Source of the DNA: Marseilla massiliensis
GTDB lineage: Bacteria; Bacteroidota; Bacteroidia; Bacteroidales; Bacteroidaceae
Assembly: GCF_016899955.1 (NCBI RefSeq)
Contig: NZ_JACJJL010000002.1
Location: 124,001-188,000, forward strand
Reading direction: 5' to 3'
Length of the DNA stretch: 64,000 nucleotides
This document shows, piece after piece, positions 35,922-45,320 of this stretch (position 1 is its first letter; the number at the start of each line of letters is the position of its first letter). Below the pieces are notes generated by a model. The model was given only the letters and a program-made list of their open reading frames with translations, ran no database searches and was not told the DNA's origin. The position numbers and the translations under genes are program-made.

Positions 35922-36412
35922 AAATTTATCATTTTCTGATTTGTAAAATACATATCACTTTCCTTCAGCCTGCAAGAAACGGCCACGCGCCCAGCCCGTG
36001 GGTACACCGAGCCGGCCGCCGTTTTCTTAACGATTGCAAATCGTAATGAAAATATGTAAAACGGCAATCTGTATCGGTTAAAAACGCAGCCTGATTATTA
36101 AAAATTTCCACATAAAAACCATCATCGGCCGCCCCGGCTACGCTGTCCAAGCCCCGAAAAAGGGGCAGACGGCCATAAAACTTTATTACAAACGCAGCCC
36201 TGCCGAGCCACATGGCCCGCATTGCGCCCCGAGACGGGCCAAACCAGACAGCAAAACGGGCCGAATCGCAATGCGAAACGGCCCGTTTGGCGCTACAGCC
36301 GCACCGCCCCCGCAACACGCCCGCCAACAGGCTGTGCGAGGGAAGGGCACGATGCTGAAATAATGTTACAAAGGCCATGGCCACGAAAGCGCCGCCAGCG
36401 GCGCCACGCGCG
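35922..36412. other. Intergenic region with palindromic GGCCCGTTT hairpin
   Basis: No gene is apparent in 491 bp. AAACGGGCC at 36254-36262 and GGCCCGTTT at 36280-36288 form a 9-bp stem, within further copies of CGGGCC. It lies past the panE stop and ahead of the lipoprotein gene and could end panE transcription. A promoter for the lipoprotein operon should be here, but I could not pick a convincing -7 box. Confidence 0.5.
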
Positions 36413-37345
36413 CTACTGCCCCACGGCCGGGCCGACAGCGCGCAGCTCCTCGATGGCGCGCAGCTGCATCTCGACCATCTCCATGTGGGGCATGGCATAG
36501 CCGGCTTCACGCGCCATGGCTATGGGCTTGGTGTAAAGATACTCTATCTCCATGGGCCTGCCCAGGTCGCAGTCAACCTTCATGCTGGGCGAGTAAGGCG
36601 GCATGTTGCGCGTCATCTCAATCATGCGCTCGCCCACGCTCTCGTCTATTCCCACAGCCCCGCAGGCGCGGGCTGCGCCTATTACCTCGGCCAGCAACGC
36701 CCTCACGAGCCGCTCGCCGGAGGGCGAGGCCAACATGCGGTCGGTGGTCTGGCCGAGCACCGAGCACGGGCCGTTGAACGGCATGTTCCACATGGCTTTC
36801 ATCCACCGCGCCTTGGCATAGTCGACGGCCGCCGCCCGTATGCCCGCCGCGCCAAGGTCGGCCAGCAACCCGTCTATCAGGCCCTGGTCACGGCACGAGT
36901 AGTTGGCCACGCTCAGCTTGCCGTTGCTCGTGTGCTCTATGTGCCCCGGGCCCACCTTAGTGGTGCATATATAAGCCAGTCCGGCCGCCAGCTGCACCCC
37001 GGGCAGTGCCGCCTCGACATCGGCCTCAACGCCGACGCCGTTTTGTATCAGCAACACGAGCGTGCGCTCAGTGAGCAGCGGCGCGAGCATGGCGGGCAAA
37101 CCGCCGTTGGCCGTGGTCTTCAGGGCCACGATGACCACGTCGCAAGGGGGCATGCCGGCAACCGAGGCATAAGCCTGCGGATGGCTTATGACAAACGAAC
37201 CGTCGTAAGAATCTACCCTCAGACCGTTATCCCGAACATACTCAAAATCACTGTGCAGAAGGAAATGCACGTCGAAGCCGGCCCTTGCCAGCCTCCCGCC
37301 ATAGAACCCGCCTATGGCCCCTGTACCAATGATGGCATATCTCAT
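36413..37345 (-). CDS. panE: 2-dehydropantoate 2-reductase
   Basis: The 310-aa protein begins MRYAIIGTGAIGGFYGGRLA, a NADP-binding GxGxxG fold, followed by VVIVALKTTANGGL, IQNGVGVEADVE and, in the C-terminal domain, ARWMKAMWNMPFNGPCSVLG and PPYSPSMKVDCDLGRPMEIE, typical of the ApbA/PanE family. It reduces ketopantoate to pantoate in pantothenate/CoA synthesis. Its promoter -7 box is at 37373-37380, divergent from dxs. The C-terminus extends slightly beyond the usual length. Confidence 0.88.
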   Translation of the reverse strand: MRYAIIGTGAIGGFYGGRLARAGFDVHFLLHSDFEYVRDNGLRVDSYDGSFVISHPQAYASVAGMPPCDVVIVALKTTANGGLPAMLAPLLTERTLVLLIQNGVGVEADVEAALPGVQLAAGLAYICTTKVGPGHIEHTSNGKLSVANYSCRDQGLIDGLLADLGAAGIRAAAVDYAKARWMKAMWNMPFNGPCSVLGQTTDRMLASPSGERLVRALLAEVIGAARACGAVGIDESVGERMIEMTRNMPPYSPSMKVDCDLGRPMEIEYLYTKPIAMAREAGYAMPHMEMVEMQLRAIEELRAVGPAVGQ

Positions 37346-37372
37346 ATATGTATAATTGTATTTGATTCATCG

Positions 37373-37380
37373 CAAAGATA
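37373..37380 (-). promoter_or_regulatory. -7 box for panE (TATCTTTG)
   Basis: TATCTTTG on the minus strand lies 28 bp upstream of the panE ATG, consistent with a very short leader. It is divergent from the dxs promoter 45 bp away, so both promoters share a regulatory window. Confidence 0.65.
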
Positions 37381-37424
37381 CGCATTTTATTGCTAACAAA
37401 AGTCATTTTATCGAAATAATAGTG

Positions 37425-37432
37425 TATCTTTG
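37425..37432 (+). promoter_or_regulatory. -7 box for dxs (TATCTTTG)
   Basis: TATCTTTG is followed directly by CATGG. A transcript would begin near 37439, so the upstream in-frame ATGs at 37356 and 37434 lie ahead of the start site and are unlikely to be used. This decides the dxs start in favour of GTG at 37461. Confidence 0.65.
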
Positions 37433-37460
37433 CATGGCTTATTCTATATCATTACTAATA

Positions 37461-39422
37461 GTGAGACACGATGACTTAGGCCTTTTGAGCCACATTCAGT
37501 ACCCCGAAGACCTGCGCAAGCTGCCGGCCGACCGGCTGCCTGAGGTCTGTGACGAACTGCGGAAAGACATACTCGACGAGCTGTCCGTAAATCCCGGCCA
37601 CCTCGCCTCGAGCCTCGGAGCAGTAGAGCTTACCGTGGCACTGCACTATGTTTACAACACCCCCGAAGACAGAATAGTATGGGACGTGGGCCACCAGGCC
37701 TACGGCCACAAGATACTGACAGGGCGCAAAGAGGCGTTCTGCACCAACCGCAAGCTGCACGGCATCATGCCGTTCCCCTCGCCAAAGGAGAGCCCCTACG
37801 ACACCTTCGTTTGCGGCCACGCCAGCAACTCCATATCGGCAGCGCTGGGCATGGCCGTGGCCGAGAAGCGGCTGGAGAAAATCGCCGCCGAGCAAGGGGC
37901 CACGGGCGGCAATGGCAAGGCTGCCGAACGCAAGGTGGTGGCCGTGATAGGCGACGGGGCCATGAGCGGAGGGCTGGCCTTCGAAGGGCTCAACAACGTA
38001 TCGGCGACCCCCAACGACATCCTGATAATACTCAACGACAACAACATGAGCATCGACAGGAGCGTGGGGGGGATGAAGCAATACCTGATAGGGCTGAACA
38101 CAAACGAGACATACAACGCCCTGAGGTTCAAGCTGTCGAAATGGCTGCGCTCCAAAGGCTACCTGGAAGACGACCGCCGCAAGGGGCTGATAAGGCTGGG
38201 CAACGCGCTCAAGTCGGCCTTCAGCCACCAGCAAAACATATTCGAGGGGCTCGACATAAGGTACTTCGGCCCCTTCGACGGGCACAACGTGATGGAGCTG
38301 GTGCGCATACTGCGACAGCTCAAAGACATGAAAGGGCCCAAGCTGCTGCACCTGCACACCACCAAGGGCAAAGGCTACAAACCGGCAGAAAAGGCGGCCA
38401 CGGTGTGGCACGCCCCCGGAAAGTTCGACGTGGGCACGGGCGAACGCCTGTGCGACGACGAGAAAGGTCTGCCGGCCAAATACCAGGACGTGTTCGGAAA
38501 CACGCTGCTCGAGCTGGCCGAGGCCAACCCGAACATAGTCGGGGTGACGCCGGCCATGCCCACAGGCTGCTCGATGAACATCATGATGAAGTCGATGCCG
38601 GGCCGCGTGTTCGACGTGGGCATAGCCGAGGGCCACGCCGTGACCTTCTCGGCGGGCATGGCCAAAGAGGGGCTGCAGCCGTTCTGCAACATCTACAGTG
38701 CCTTTGCCCAACGGGCATACGACAACATCATACACGACGTAGCCATACTGGGGCTGCCCGTGGTGCTCTGCCTCGACAGGGCGGGCTTGGTCGGCGAAGA
38801 CGGCCCGACGCACCACGGGGCGTTCGACATGGCCGCGCTGCGCCCCGTGCCCAACCTTACCATTGCCGCGCCGATGGACGAGCATGAGCTGCGCAGGCTC
38901 ATGTACACGGCCCAACTGCCCGGCAAGGGGCCGTTCGTGATACGCTACCCGCGCGGCCGGGGGGTGCTGCCCGACTGGCACTGCCAGCTCACGGAGATTG
39001 AGGTGGGCACGGGCCGGAAGCTGAAAGACGGCGACGACGTGGCCGTGCTGACCATAGGGCACATAGGCAACGAGGCTGCCAAGGCCATAGCCGAGGCCGA
39101 ACAGGAACACCCGGGGCTCACCGTGGCCCACTACGACGTGCGCTTCCTCAAGCCGCTCGACGGGCAACTGCTGGCCGAGGTGGGCCGGCGGTTCAGCCGC
39201 ATAGTCACTGTCGAAGACGGAATAAGGGCCGGAGGCATGGGCACGGCTGTGCTCGAGTGGATGGCCGACAACGGCCTTGCACCCCGCATCGTGAGGCTCG
39301 GGCTGCCCGACTCGTTCGTGGAACACGGCACCGTGCCGCAGCTGATGCACATAACGGGCATCGACAAAGACGGCATAAAGAAGGCCATAACCGGGATATG
39401 CGGCTACAGCAAGGCGCAATGA
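37461..39422 (+). CDS. dxs: 1-deoxy-D-xylulose-5-phosphate synthase
   Basis: About 653 aa from GTG 37461. Thiamine-diphosphate enzyme motifs are clear: [58 protein letters not shown] (the GDG...NN site) and, in the second half, [20 protein letters not shown] and [15 protein letters not shown]. It condenses pyruvate and glyceraldehyde-3-phosphate in the MEP isoprenoid pathway, which also feeds undecaprenyl phosphate for glycan assembly. The start is inferred from promoter position and homologue-like [12 protein letters not shown] spacing. trkA follows after 42 bp. Confidence 0.93.
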   Translation: MRHDDLGLLSHIQYPEDLRKLPADRLPEVCDELRKDILDELSVNPGHLASSLGAVELTVALHYVYNTPEDRIVWDVGHQAYGHKILTGRKEAFCTNRKLHGIMPFPSPKESPYDTFVCGHASNSISAALGMAVAEKRLEKIAAEQGATGGNGKAAERKVVAVIGDGAMSGGLAFEGLNNVSATPNDILIILNDNNMSIDRSVGGMKQYLIGLNTNETYNALRFKLSKWLRSKGYLEDDRRKGLIRLGNALKSAFSHQQNIFEGLDIRYFGPFDGHNVMELVRILRQLKDMKGPKLLHLHTTKGKGYKPAEKAATVWHAPGKFDVGTGERLCDDEKGLPAKYQDVFGNTLLELAEANPNIVGVTPAMPTGCSMNIMMKSMPGRVFDVGIAEGHAVTFSAGMAKEGLQPFCNIYSAFAQRAYDNIIHDVAILGLPVVLCLDRAGLVGEDGPTHHGAFDMAALRPVPNLTIAAPMDEHELRRLMYTAQLPGKGPFVIRYPRGRGVLPDWHCQLTEIEVGTGRKLKDGDDVAVLTIGHIGNEAAKAIAEAEQEHPGLTVAHYDVRFLKPLDGQLLAEVGRRFSRIVTVEDGIRAGGMGTAVLEWMADNGLAPRIVRLGLPDSFVEHGTVPQLMHITGIDKDGIKKAITGICGYSKAQ

Positions 39423-39464
39423 CCGCCAAGCAGACGATTACGAAACACCACTAAGACAAACAAA

Positions 39465-40823
39465 ATGAAAATAATCATTGCCGGAGCCGGAGCCGTGGGA
39501 ACTCACTTGGCACGGCTCATGTCGCGCGACCACGAAGACTGCACGCTCGTGGACGAAGACGCCGAGAGGCTGGAAGGCCTCGACAGCGAGTACGACATAA
39601 TGACTATGGAAGGGTCGCCCACAAGCATCAAGACCCTGAAGGAGGCCGGGGCCGAAGACGCAGACATATTCGTGGCCGTCACCCCCGACGAGAGCCGCAA
39701 CATGACGTCGTGCATCATGGCTCACGCCATAGGCGCCAAGAAGACGGTGGCACGCATAGACAACTATGAATACCTGTCGCCGAAGATGGGCTCTTTCTTC
39801 CGGAACATCGGCATAGACTCGCTCATCTACCCCGAGGTGCTGGCCGCCATCGACATCAACAACGGCCTCAAGATGAGCTGGGTAAGGCAGAGATGGGACG
39901 TGCATGGGGGGGCGCTGGTCATGCTCGGCATAAAGCTCAGGGCCACATGCGAGATACTTAACAGGCCGCTGAGGGAACTGTGCGGCCCCGACGACCCCTA
40001 CCACATCGTGGCGGTGAAGCGCGAAGGCGAGACAATAATACCGGGAGGAAACGACGAGCTCAGGCTGAACGACCTCGCCTACTTCATGACTACCAAGGAA
40101 TACATACCGTATATCAGGAAGATAGTGGGCAAGGAGCAATATGCCGACGTCAAAAACGTAATAATAATGGGGGGAGGCAAGACTTCCGTCAGGGCGGCAC
40201 TGACTGCCCCCAAATACCTTGACATAAAGATAATCGAGACCGACGAGCACCGATGCGAGCAACTCAACGAGCTGCTCAGCGACACCGACACCATGGTAAT
40301 CCACGGCGACGGGCGCAACATAAGCCTGCTCATGGAGGAAGGGATAAAGCACACACAGGCCTTCGTAGCCCTGACAAGCAATGCCGAAACCAACATCCTG
40401 GCATGCCTCACGGCCAAAAGGCTCGGGGTGAGGAAGACCATCGCCATGGTGGAAAACCTCGACTACGTGGACATGGCCGAAGAACTTGACATCGGAACAA
40501 TCATCAACAAGAAGACCATAGCAGCCAGCCACATATACCAGATGATGCTCGACGCCAAGGTGAGCAACCTGCGCTCGCTCATGATGGTAGACGCAGACGT
40601 GGCTGAGTTTACCGCCGAGGAGGGCTCGCCCGTGACAAAGAAACCAGTGAAAAGCCTCGGGCTGCCGTTCGGGGTGGCCATAGGCGGACTGGTGCGCAAT
40701 GACGTCGGCATGCTCGTCAACGGCAACTCGCAAATCGAAGCCGGCGACACGGTGATGATATTCTGCCACGAGCAAAAGATGAACAAGATGGAAAAATTCT
40801 TCAAAGCGGCCTCTATATGGTAA
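39465..40823 (+). CDS. trkA: Trk potassium uptake NAD-binding protein
   Basis: A 452-aa protein with two RCK units. The first begins MKIIIAGAGAVGTHLARLMS (GAGAVG dinucleotide loop); the second NVIIMGGGKTSVRAALTA. Both have TrkA_N and TrkA_C folds (AEDADIFVAVTPDESRNMTS and TQAFVALTSNAETNILACLT). It gates the TrkH channel in response to nucleotide. The last bases overlap trkH by 7 bp, so the two are translated together. It follows dxs by 42 bp. Confidence 0.92.
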   Translation: MKIIIAGAGAVGTHLARLMSRDHEDCTLVDEDAERLEGLDSEYDIMTMEGSPTSIKTLKEAGAEDADIFVAVTPDESRNMTSCIMAHAIGAKKTVARIDNYEYLSPKMGSFFRNIGIDSLIYPEVLAAIDINNGLKMSWVRQRWDVHGGALVMLGIKLRATCEILNRPLRELCGPDDPYHIVAVKREGETIIPGGNDELRLNDLAYFMTTKEYIPYIRKIVGKEQYADVKNVIIMGGGKTSVRAALTAPKYLDIKIIETDEHRCEQLNELLSDTDTMVIHGDGRNISLLMEEGIKHTQAFVALTSNAETNILACLTAKRLGVRKTIAMVENLDYVDMAEELDIGTIINKKTIAASHIYQMMLDAKVSNLRSLMMVDADVAEFTAEEGSPVTKKPVKSLGLPFGVAIGGLVRNDVGMLVNGNSQIEAGDTVMIFCHEQKMNKMEKFFKAASIW

Positions 40824-42274
40824 GGTTCGACATCGTATCAAAGATCATCGGGCAGCTGCTCTTCCTCGAAGGAGGCATGATGCTGTCGTGCCTCGTCATG
40901 GCTTTGTGCTACCGCGAAGACGACGCTATGGCGTTCTTGATATCGATGATGCTCACAATATGCAGCGGACTGATATTCAAACACCTCGGCCGCAACGCCG
41001 GAAACGAGCTCAACAGGCGCGAGGCATACCTCGTGGTGGCACTCATCTGGGTGGTGTTCTGCGCATTCGGGATGCTGCCGCTGCTCATCAGCGGCTACGT
41101 GCCCAGTGTCACAGACGCCTATTTCGAGACCATGTCGGGATTCACCACGACAGGCGCAACCATCATCGACGATGTTGAGTGCCTGCCGCACACCATACTG
41201 TTCTGGCGGTCGCTGACCCACTGGATAGGCGGCTTGGGCATAGTGTTCTTCACCATCGCCATACTGCCGTCGGTGGTCGGAGGAAGCATCAAGGTGTTTG
41301 CCGCCGAGTCGACAGGCCCGATAAAGACCAAGATGCACCCGCGGCTGAGCACCGACGCAAAGTGGATATGGACCGTATACTTAGCCATCACGGCCAGCTG
41401 CGTGCTGTTTTTCCACGTGGCGGGCATGGGGCTGTTCGACAGCGTGTGCTTCTCGATGTCGATAGCCGGCACTGGCGGCTTCGCAACATACAACGACAGC
41501 CTGGCCCACTTCAACTCGCCGTCAATCGAGTACATAGCCACCGTATTCCAATTTCTGGCCGGCATGAACTTCACACTGATTTACGTGGTGCTCTTCAAGA
41601 GGCAGTTCGCAAAGCTGCTGACCAACTCCGAGTTCAAGCTATACTGCGTCGTGATAGCCATAGCCACCGCGCTCATTTCCTACTTCCTCGTCAGCCGCAG
41701 CGGATACGGGGCGAGCGACGCCGTAAGGCATGCCCTGTTCCAGGTCGTGACCTTCATCACCACCACCGGGATGTTTACCGACGATGCCGGCCAATGGCCG
41801 CATTTCACATGGGTCGTGCTCGGTTTCTGCATGTTCATAGGCTCGTGCGCCGGTTCGACCAGCGGCGGCTTCAAGTGCATACGCGGCGTGATGATACTGA
41901 AAATAATACGCAACGAGTTCAAGCAGATACTCCACCCGAACGCCGTGCTGCCCATAAAGATAAACAGGCAGAACATACAGATGAACCACGTGCCGTCGCT
42001 CCTGGCGTTCTTCGTGACGTATATACTGATATGCCTGCTTGCCGCCACCGTCATCATATTGGCCGGCGTCGACGACACCAACGCCATTACCATTGCACTG
42101 AGCAGCCTGAGCAACGTGGGCCCGGCGCTTGGCAACACCATAGGGCCCACCATGTCGTGGAGCTCTTTGCCCGAAGGCGTGAAGTGGCTTTGCTCGCTTC
42201 TGATGCTGATAGGCCGCCTTGAGATTATGACAGTACTAGTTTTGTTCACGCACAGTTTCTGGAAAGAGAACTGA
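40817..42274 (+). CDS. trkH: Trk potassium uptake channel protein
   Basis: A 485-aa membrane protein with repeated pore signatures: MSGFTTTGATIIDDVECLPH, FWRSLTHWIGGLGIVFFTIA, SMSIAGTGGFATYNDSLAHF, TFITTTGMFTDDAG, GSCAGSTSGGFKCIRGVMIL and SSLSNVGPALGNTIGP. The Gly-containing pore loops are all intact. It forms the K+ pathway partnered by TrkA in the inner membrane. Confidence 0.92.
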   Translation: MVRFDIVSKIIGQLLFLEGGMMLSCLVMALCYREDDAMAFLISMMLTICSGLIFKHLGRNAGNELNRREAYLVVALIWVVFCAFGMLPLLISGYVPSVTDAYFETMSGFTTTGATIIDDVECLPHTILFWRSLTHWIGGLGIVFFTIAILPSVVGGSIKVFAAESTGPIKTKMHPRLSTDAKWIWTVYLAITASCVLFFHVAGMGLFDSVCFSMSIAGTGGFATYNDSLAHFNSPSIEYIATVFQFLAGMNFTLIYVVLFKRQFAKLLTNSEFKLYCVVIAIATALISYFLVSRSGYGASDAVRHALFQVVTFITTTGMFTDDAGQWPHFTWVVLGFCMFIGSCAGSTSGGFKCIRGVMILKIIRNEFKQILHPNAVLPIKINRQNIQMNHVPSLLAFFVTYILICLLAATVIILAGVDDTNAITIALSSLSNVGPALGNTIGPTMSWSSLPEGVKWLCSLLMLIGRLEIMTVLVLFTHSFWKEN

Positions 42275-42295
42275 TGCAACCTATATCATACAATC

Positions 42296-43264
42296 ATGGC
42301 AAACATTTTTAAATTCAAACCGCTACTAAAGCAAACCATTTGGGGGGGAGAACGGATTGTCCCCTTCAAGAGGCTGGAATGCAACATGGACCAAGTGGGT
42401 GAGAGCTGGGAGATTTCCGGCGTCAAGGGACAAGAGACCGTGGTAGACGGCGGGCCCTACGACGGGCTGACAACCAACGAGCTTGTGGCAACGCTGCGAG
42501 ACAGGCTGCTGGGCCGTGACAACTACTTGCGCTACGGCGACGAGTTTCCGCTGCTCATCAAGTTTATCGATGCTGCCGGCGACCTGTCGGTACAGGTACA
42601 CCCGGACGACGCCACCGCCATGCGCCACGGGCGCAAAAGGGGCAAGACCGAGATGTGGTATGTGATGGACTCTGAGCCGTCGGCCACCTTGATGGTGGGC
42701 CTGAAGAGAAGCATAACGCCCGACGAATACAAGGCGCTTGTGGCCAACGGCACAATATGCGACGCCATAAGCAGGTACAATGTGAAGGAAGGCGACTGCT
42801 TCTACATACCCTCGGGGCGCATCCACAGCATCGGTGCAGGGTGCTTCCTGACCGAGATACAGCAGACGAGCGACGTGACTTACAGGATATACGACTTCAA
42901 GCGGAAGGACAAGGACGGCAATTTCCGCGAGCTGCACACCGCCGAAGCCGCCGACGCCATTGACTACCAGGTGCAGGAAAGCTACCGCACGGAATATGAC
43001 CGAGTAAAGAACGAACCGGCCGAGCTGGTAGACTGCCCTTACTTCCGCACGGCGCTCTACGACCTTGACGAGCCTATGACGCTCGACTACTCCGAACTTG
43101 ACAGCTTCGTGATACTGATAGGGGTATGCGGCGAGGGCACGCTTACCTGCGACGACGGCACGTCGGCCACGCTGAGCGCCGGCCATACGCTGCTTCTGCC
43201 GGCCACCACGGGCATTGTGGGCGTCAGCGGCAAGGTGAAGTTCCTTGAGACTTACATTGCCTGA
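42296..43264 (+). CDS. manA: Mannose-6-phosphate isomerase, class I (cupin)
   Basis: A 322-aa cupin enzyme: IFKFKPLLKQTIWGGERIVP, GESWEISGVKGQETVV, LIKFIDAAGDLSVQVHPDD (metal ligands Q and H), KTEMWYVMDSEPSATLMVGL, and CFYIPSGRIHSIGAGCFLTE (second His site). It interconverts mannose-6-phosphate and fructose-6-phosphate, the entry to GDP-mannose and GDP-fucose used by the fucosyltransferase in the polysaccharide operon. It lies 21 bp after trkH and overlaps the convergent DUF4435 gene by 13 bp. Confidence 0.9.
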   Translation: MANIFKFKPLLKQTIWGGERIVPFKRLECNMDQVGESWEISGVKGQETVVDGGPYDGLTTNELVATLRDRLLGRDNYLRYGDEFPLLIKFIDAAGDLSVQVHPDDATAMRHGRKRGKTEMWYVMDSEPSATLMVGLKRSITPDEYKALVANGTICDAISRYNVKEGDCFYIPSGRIHSIGAGCFLTEIQQTSDVTYRIYDFKRKDKDGNFRELHTAEAADAIDYQVQESYRTEYDRVKNEPAELVDCPYFRTALYDLDEPMTLDYSELDSFVILIGVCGEGTLTCDDGTSATLSAGHTLLLPATTGIVGVSGKVKFLETYIA

Positions 43265-44304
43265 GAGCCTTCTGCCCCAGGCCCCTCGCCGGGCTTTTGC
43301 CGCCTTTGGTCGCACGAGTCGAGATACCGCTCTACGTCGGCCTGCAGTCGCCTGAACTGCGGGCTGGCCATATAGCCCACGCTTTTCTTCAGCATCGAGC
43401 CTATGTTCTCGATGCTGTTTTCGTAGCACGATATCTCATTGCGCATCTGTGTGCGGTGCACCGATGTGCGGTTTATCTCGTTCTCGCGCTCCATGCGCAG
43501 CTTGTTGCAAACCTTGTTGAGTATCGGCACCACCACGGTGTCGAAGATGTGATGCCCCTGTATGTATAGATATGTGGTCTCGGGGGTCACCCCAAGCTGC
43601 TCCATCTCTTGCTGCAGCCGGCGGTAAGAGGCCTTGGCCTTGGGGTAGCGGCTCTGCAGATAGTGCACTTTGCGCATCACCTTGCCACGCAGGTGGTCTA
43701 TCGACGACTGCGGATGGAACACGTTGAAGCCCCCCGGGTCGATGACCTTGCAGAAGTCTGTGAGCGAGAAGTCGTTGTAGTTGCCGGTGCGGTACATCCA
43801 CACCGACCACACGAACAGCGGGTAGCATGCCAGCGAATACTGCCTCATGTACTCCTCGAAGTCGAAAATGGCATGGTCGTTGAGCGTCACCATGACGCAC
43901 ACATTGTGCAATCCGGCGGCGTAACACTGGTAGTTCTCTATAGCATAAACGTATGTGTGGAACACGTACGGGCTGTTCAGTATCTTGGCCGACGTGGGTG
44001 TGATGCCCTGCAACAGGTAGTCGTAGTCGGCGTCGACGCAGGCTATCATGTCGCGCCCTACGTTCTCGCTGATGAAATTCATCAGCACCGACTTCTTGCC
44101 GCGCTTGAGCGTGCCGCGCGACGGCAGCATTACCTCGAAGAAGCGCGTCTCGTCCTCAAAGCGGTCGAGCACCGTCCGCCAAAACAATATGTCGTCATAG
44201 CTCTCCACATAGGCCACAATCTTTCGCCTGGCCTTCTTCGACGTGAGGCTGTTGGCTGCCTCGACGTAGCGTGAAGTGATGTTTTCCCTTAGCCTCTTGC
44301 CCAT
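43252..44304 (-). CDS. DUF4435 protein (TOPRIM-like), partner of AAA ATPase
   Basis: About 350 aa from ATG 44304 (MGKRLRENITSRYVEAANSL); a longer frame to 44394 overlaps the end of the ATPase gene. The N-terminal half has KIVAYVESYDDILFWRTVLD and later MIACVDADYDYLLQGIT, which look like the E and DxD acidic motifs of a TOPRIM fold; DUF4435 is the domain of AriB, the nuclease of the PARIS anti-phage system. The rest is helical with conserved Tyr/His (YAIENYQCYAAGL, GHHIFDTVVVPIL). It is encoded 102 bp after an AAA ATPase, the same partner order. A defence role is inference; the pair may instead be a core two-gene ATPase/nuclease module. Confidence 0.75.
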   Translation of the reverse strand: MGKRLRENITSRYVEAANSLTSKKARRKIVAYVESYDDILFWRTVLDRFEDETRFFEVMLPSRGTLKRGKKSVLMNFISENVGRDMIACVDADYDYLLQGITPTSAKILNSPYVFHTYVYAIENYQCYAAGLHNVCVMVTLNDHAIFDFEEYMRQYSLACYPLFVWSVWMYRTGNYNDFSLTDFCKVIDPGGFNVFHPQSSIDHLRGKVMRKVHYLQSRYPKAKASYRRLQQEMEQLGVTPETTYLYIQGHHIFDTVVVPILNKVCNKLRMERENEINRTSVHRTQMRNEISCYENSIENIGSMLKKSVGYMASPQFRRLQADVERYLDSCDQRRQKPGEGPGAEGSQAM

Positions 44305-44406
44305 GATTCTGCTTTTTGTGTAACCGTCGTTCTCGTGCCGCCACGGCTGCCCCGGAGCCTGCGGCAAGCGCCATGCCCCGCCTGCCGGGGCCATTGCCTT
44401 GCGCTG

Positions 44407-45225
44407 TCAGGTGGTGATGTCGCTCACCTCGGTCACCTTGTCCATCCAGCCGTTCATGATTACGGCCGGCGAATGGGTAGTGAGCACTATCTGCACATTG
44501 GGGTTCAGGTCGACGATGAGGTCGATGAGGCGCTGCTGCCAGTCTACGTGCAGGCTCACCTCGGGCTCGTCCATGAAGAGCACGTAGTGCTGGTTGTCTT
44601 CTATGAGCACCGTGAGCAGTATGGCCAGCATCTGCTTTTCGCCGCTCGACAGCTGGTATGGCGTCAGCTCCTCGCCTATCTGCGAGAACATTATCTCGTT
44701 CTTTGTGCGTATCAGCCTCTTGCCCGTCTCGGCGAAAAGGCTGTCCATCATGTCCTGGAACTTGTTCTTGGGCCTCGATATCTCCTGTGCTTTCTGGGCG
44801 GCGTCGGGCGCCCCGCTGCTCAGCGTCTGGATGATGCGGTTGCCTATGTTCACCTGATAGTCGAGATACTTGCGCTGGAGCTGGTAGAGCTGCCAGTCGA
44901 GCTCGGTGGTCACCGAGGCGTCGACAATCTTGCTGACCAGGTCGCCGCTCATCAGCGGGCGGTCGAAGCTGCGTATCACGTCGTATCTGATCCAGCGCGC
45001 GTCTTCCGGCATCACCTTGATGCGAACGCCCCGCAGCATGTGGCTCGGAAACTCGCCGCCCTGGGCCAGGCCCTTCACCACCTTGTTGAGTATGGTGCTC
45101 TTGCCCACCCCGTTGATGCCGCTGAGTATGTTTACCTTCGGGTCGAGGTTCCATACGATGTGCCTTGTGCCGCTCCAAAGCGACTCAATCTCTATCTGGA
45201 CGATGTAGTCTGCATACTTCTGCAT
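44407..45225 (-). CDS. AAA ATPase (OLD/RecF-like), partner of DUF4435 protein
   Basis: A 272-aa ABC/SMC-type ATPase: INGVGKSTILNKV (Walker A), LTPYQLSSGEKQMLAILLTV (signature), HYVLFMDEPEVSLHVDWQQR (Walker B with catalytic Glu) and QIVLTTHSPAVI (switch His). It lacks a TOPRIM domain, which instead is on the following gene, matching the split ATPase/DUF4435 layout of PARIS (AriA/AriB), although it is shorter than typical AriA. Its -7 box is at 45252-45259. It should sense or remodel something with ATP and control the partner. Confidence 0.82.
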   Translation of the reverse strand: MQKYADYIVQIEIESLWSGTRHIVWNLDPKVNILSGINGVGKSTILNKVVKGLAQGGEFPSHMLRGVRIKVMPEDARWIRYDVIRSFDRPLMSGDLVSKIVDASVTTELDWQLYQLQRKYLDYQVNIGNRIIQTLSSGAPDAAQKAQEISRPKNKFQDMMDSLFAETGKRLIRTKNEIMFSQIGEELTPYQLSSGEKQMLAILLTVLIEDNQHYVLFMDEPEVSLHVDWQQRLIDLIVDLNPNVQIVLTTHSPAVIMNGWMDKVTEVSDITT

Positions 45226-45251
45226 AAGCTGTTGCGTTGAAATCTTAACGG

Positions 45252-45259
45252 CAAATATA
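45252..45259 (-). promoter_or_regulatory. -7 box for AAA ATPase/DUF4435 pair (TATATTTG)
   Basis: TATATTTG on the minus strand fits TAnnTTTG and lies 27 bp upstream of the ATPase ATG. It is divergent from the EamA promoter at 45282-45289. Confidence 0.55.
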
Positions 45260-45281
45260 AGGTTTTTTATGTGAAAATGAG

Positions 45282-45289
45282 TACTTTTG
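45282..45289 (+). promoter_or_regulatory. -7 box for EamA transporter gene (TACTTTTG)
   Basis: TACTTTTG fits the Bacteroidetes -7 pattern and ends 31 bp before the ATG at 45321, giving a leader of about 25 nt. Confidence 0.55.
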
Positions 45290-45320
45290 CACCCGTATTT
45301 TTTAATTAAATAACAAAATC

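Noticed and set aside
35965..36510. 181-aa frame overlapping the panE end and the spacer
   Set aside because: It covers palindromic non-coding DNA and the panE 3' end in another frame, with no domain.
37476..39419. A 647-aa open frame on the minus strand opposite dxs
   Set aside because: It is the complement of a confident dxs gene; the translation is His/Val/Gly/Arg-rich with no domain, as expected of antisense frames in GC-rich coding DNA.
39438..40841. A 467-aa open frame antisense to trkA
   Set aside because: Shadow of trkA; no recognisable domain and it extends over both ends of a well-supported gene.
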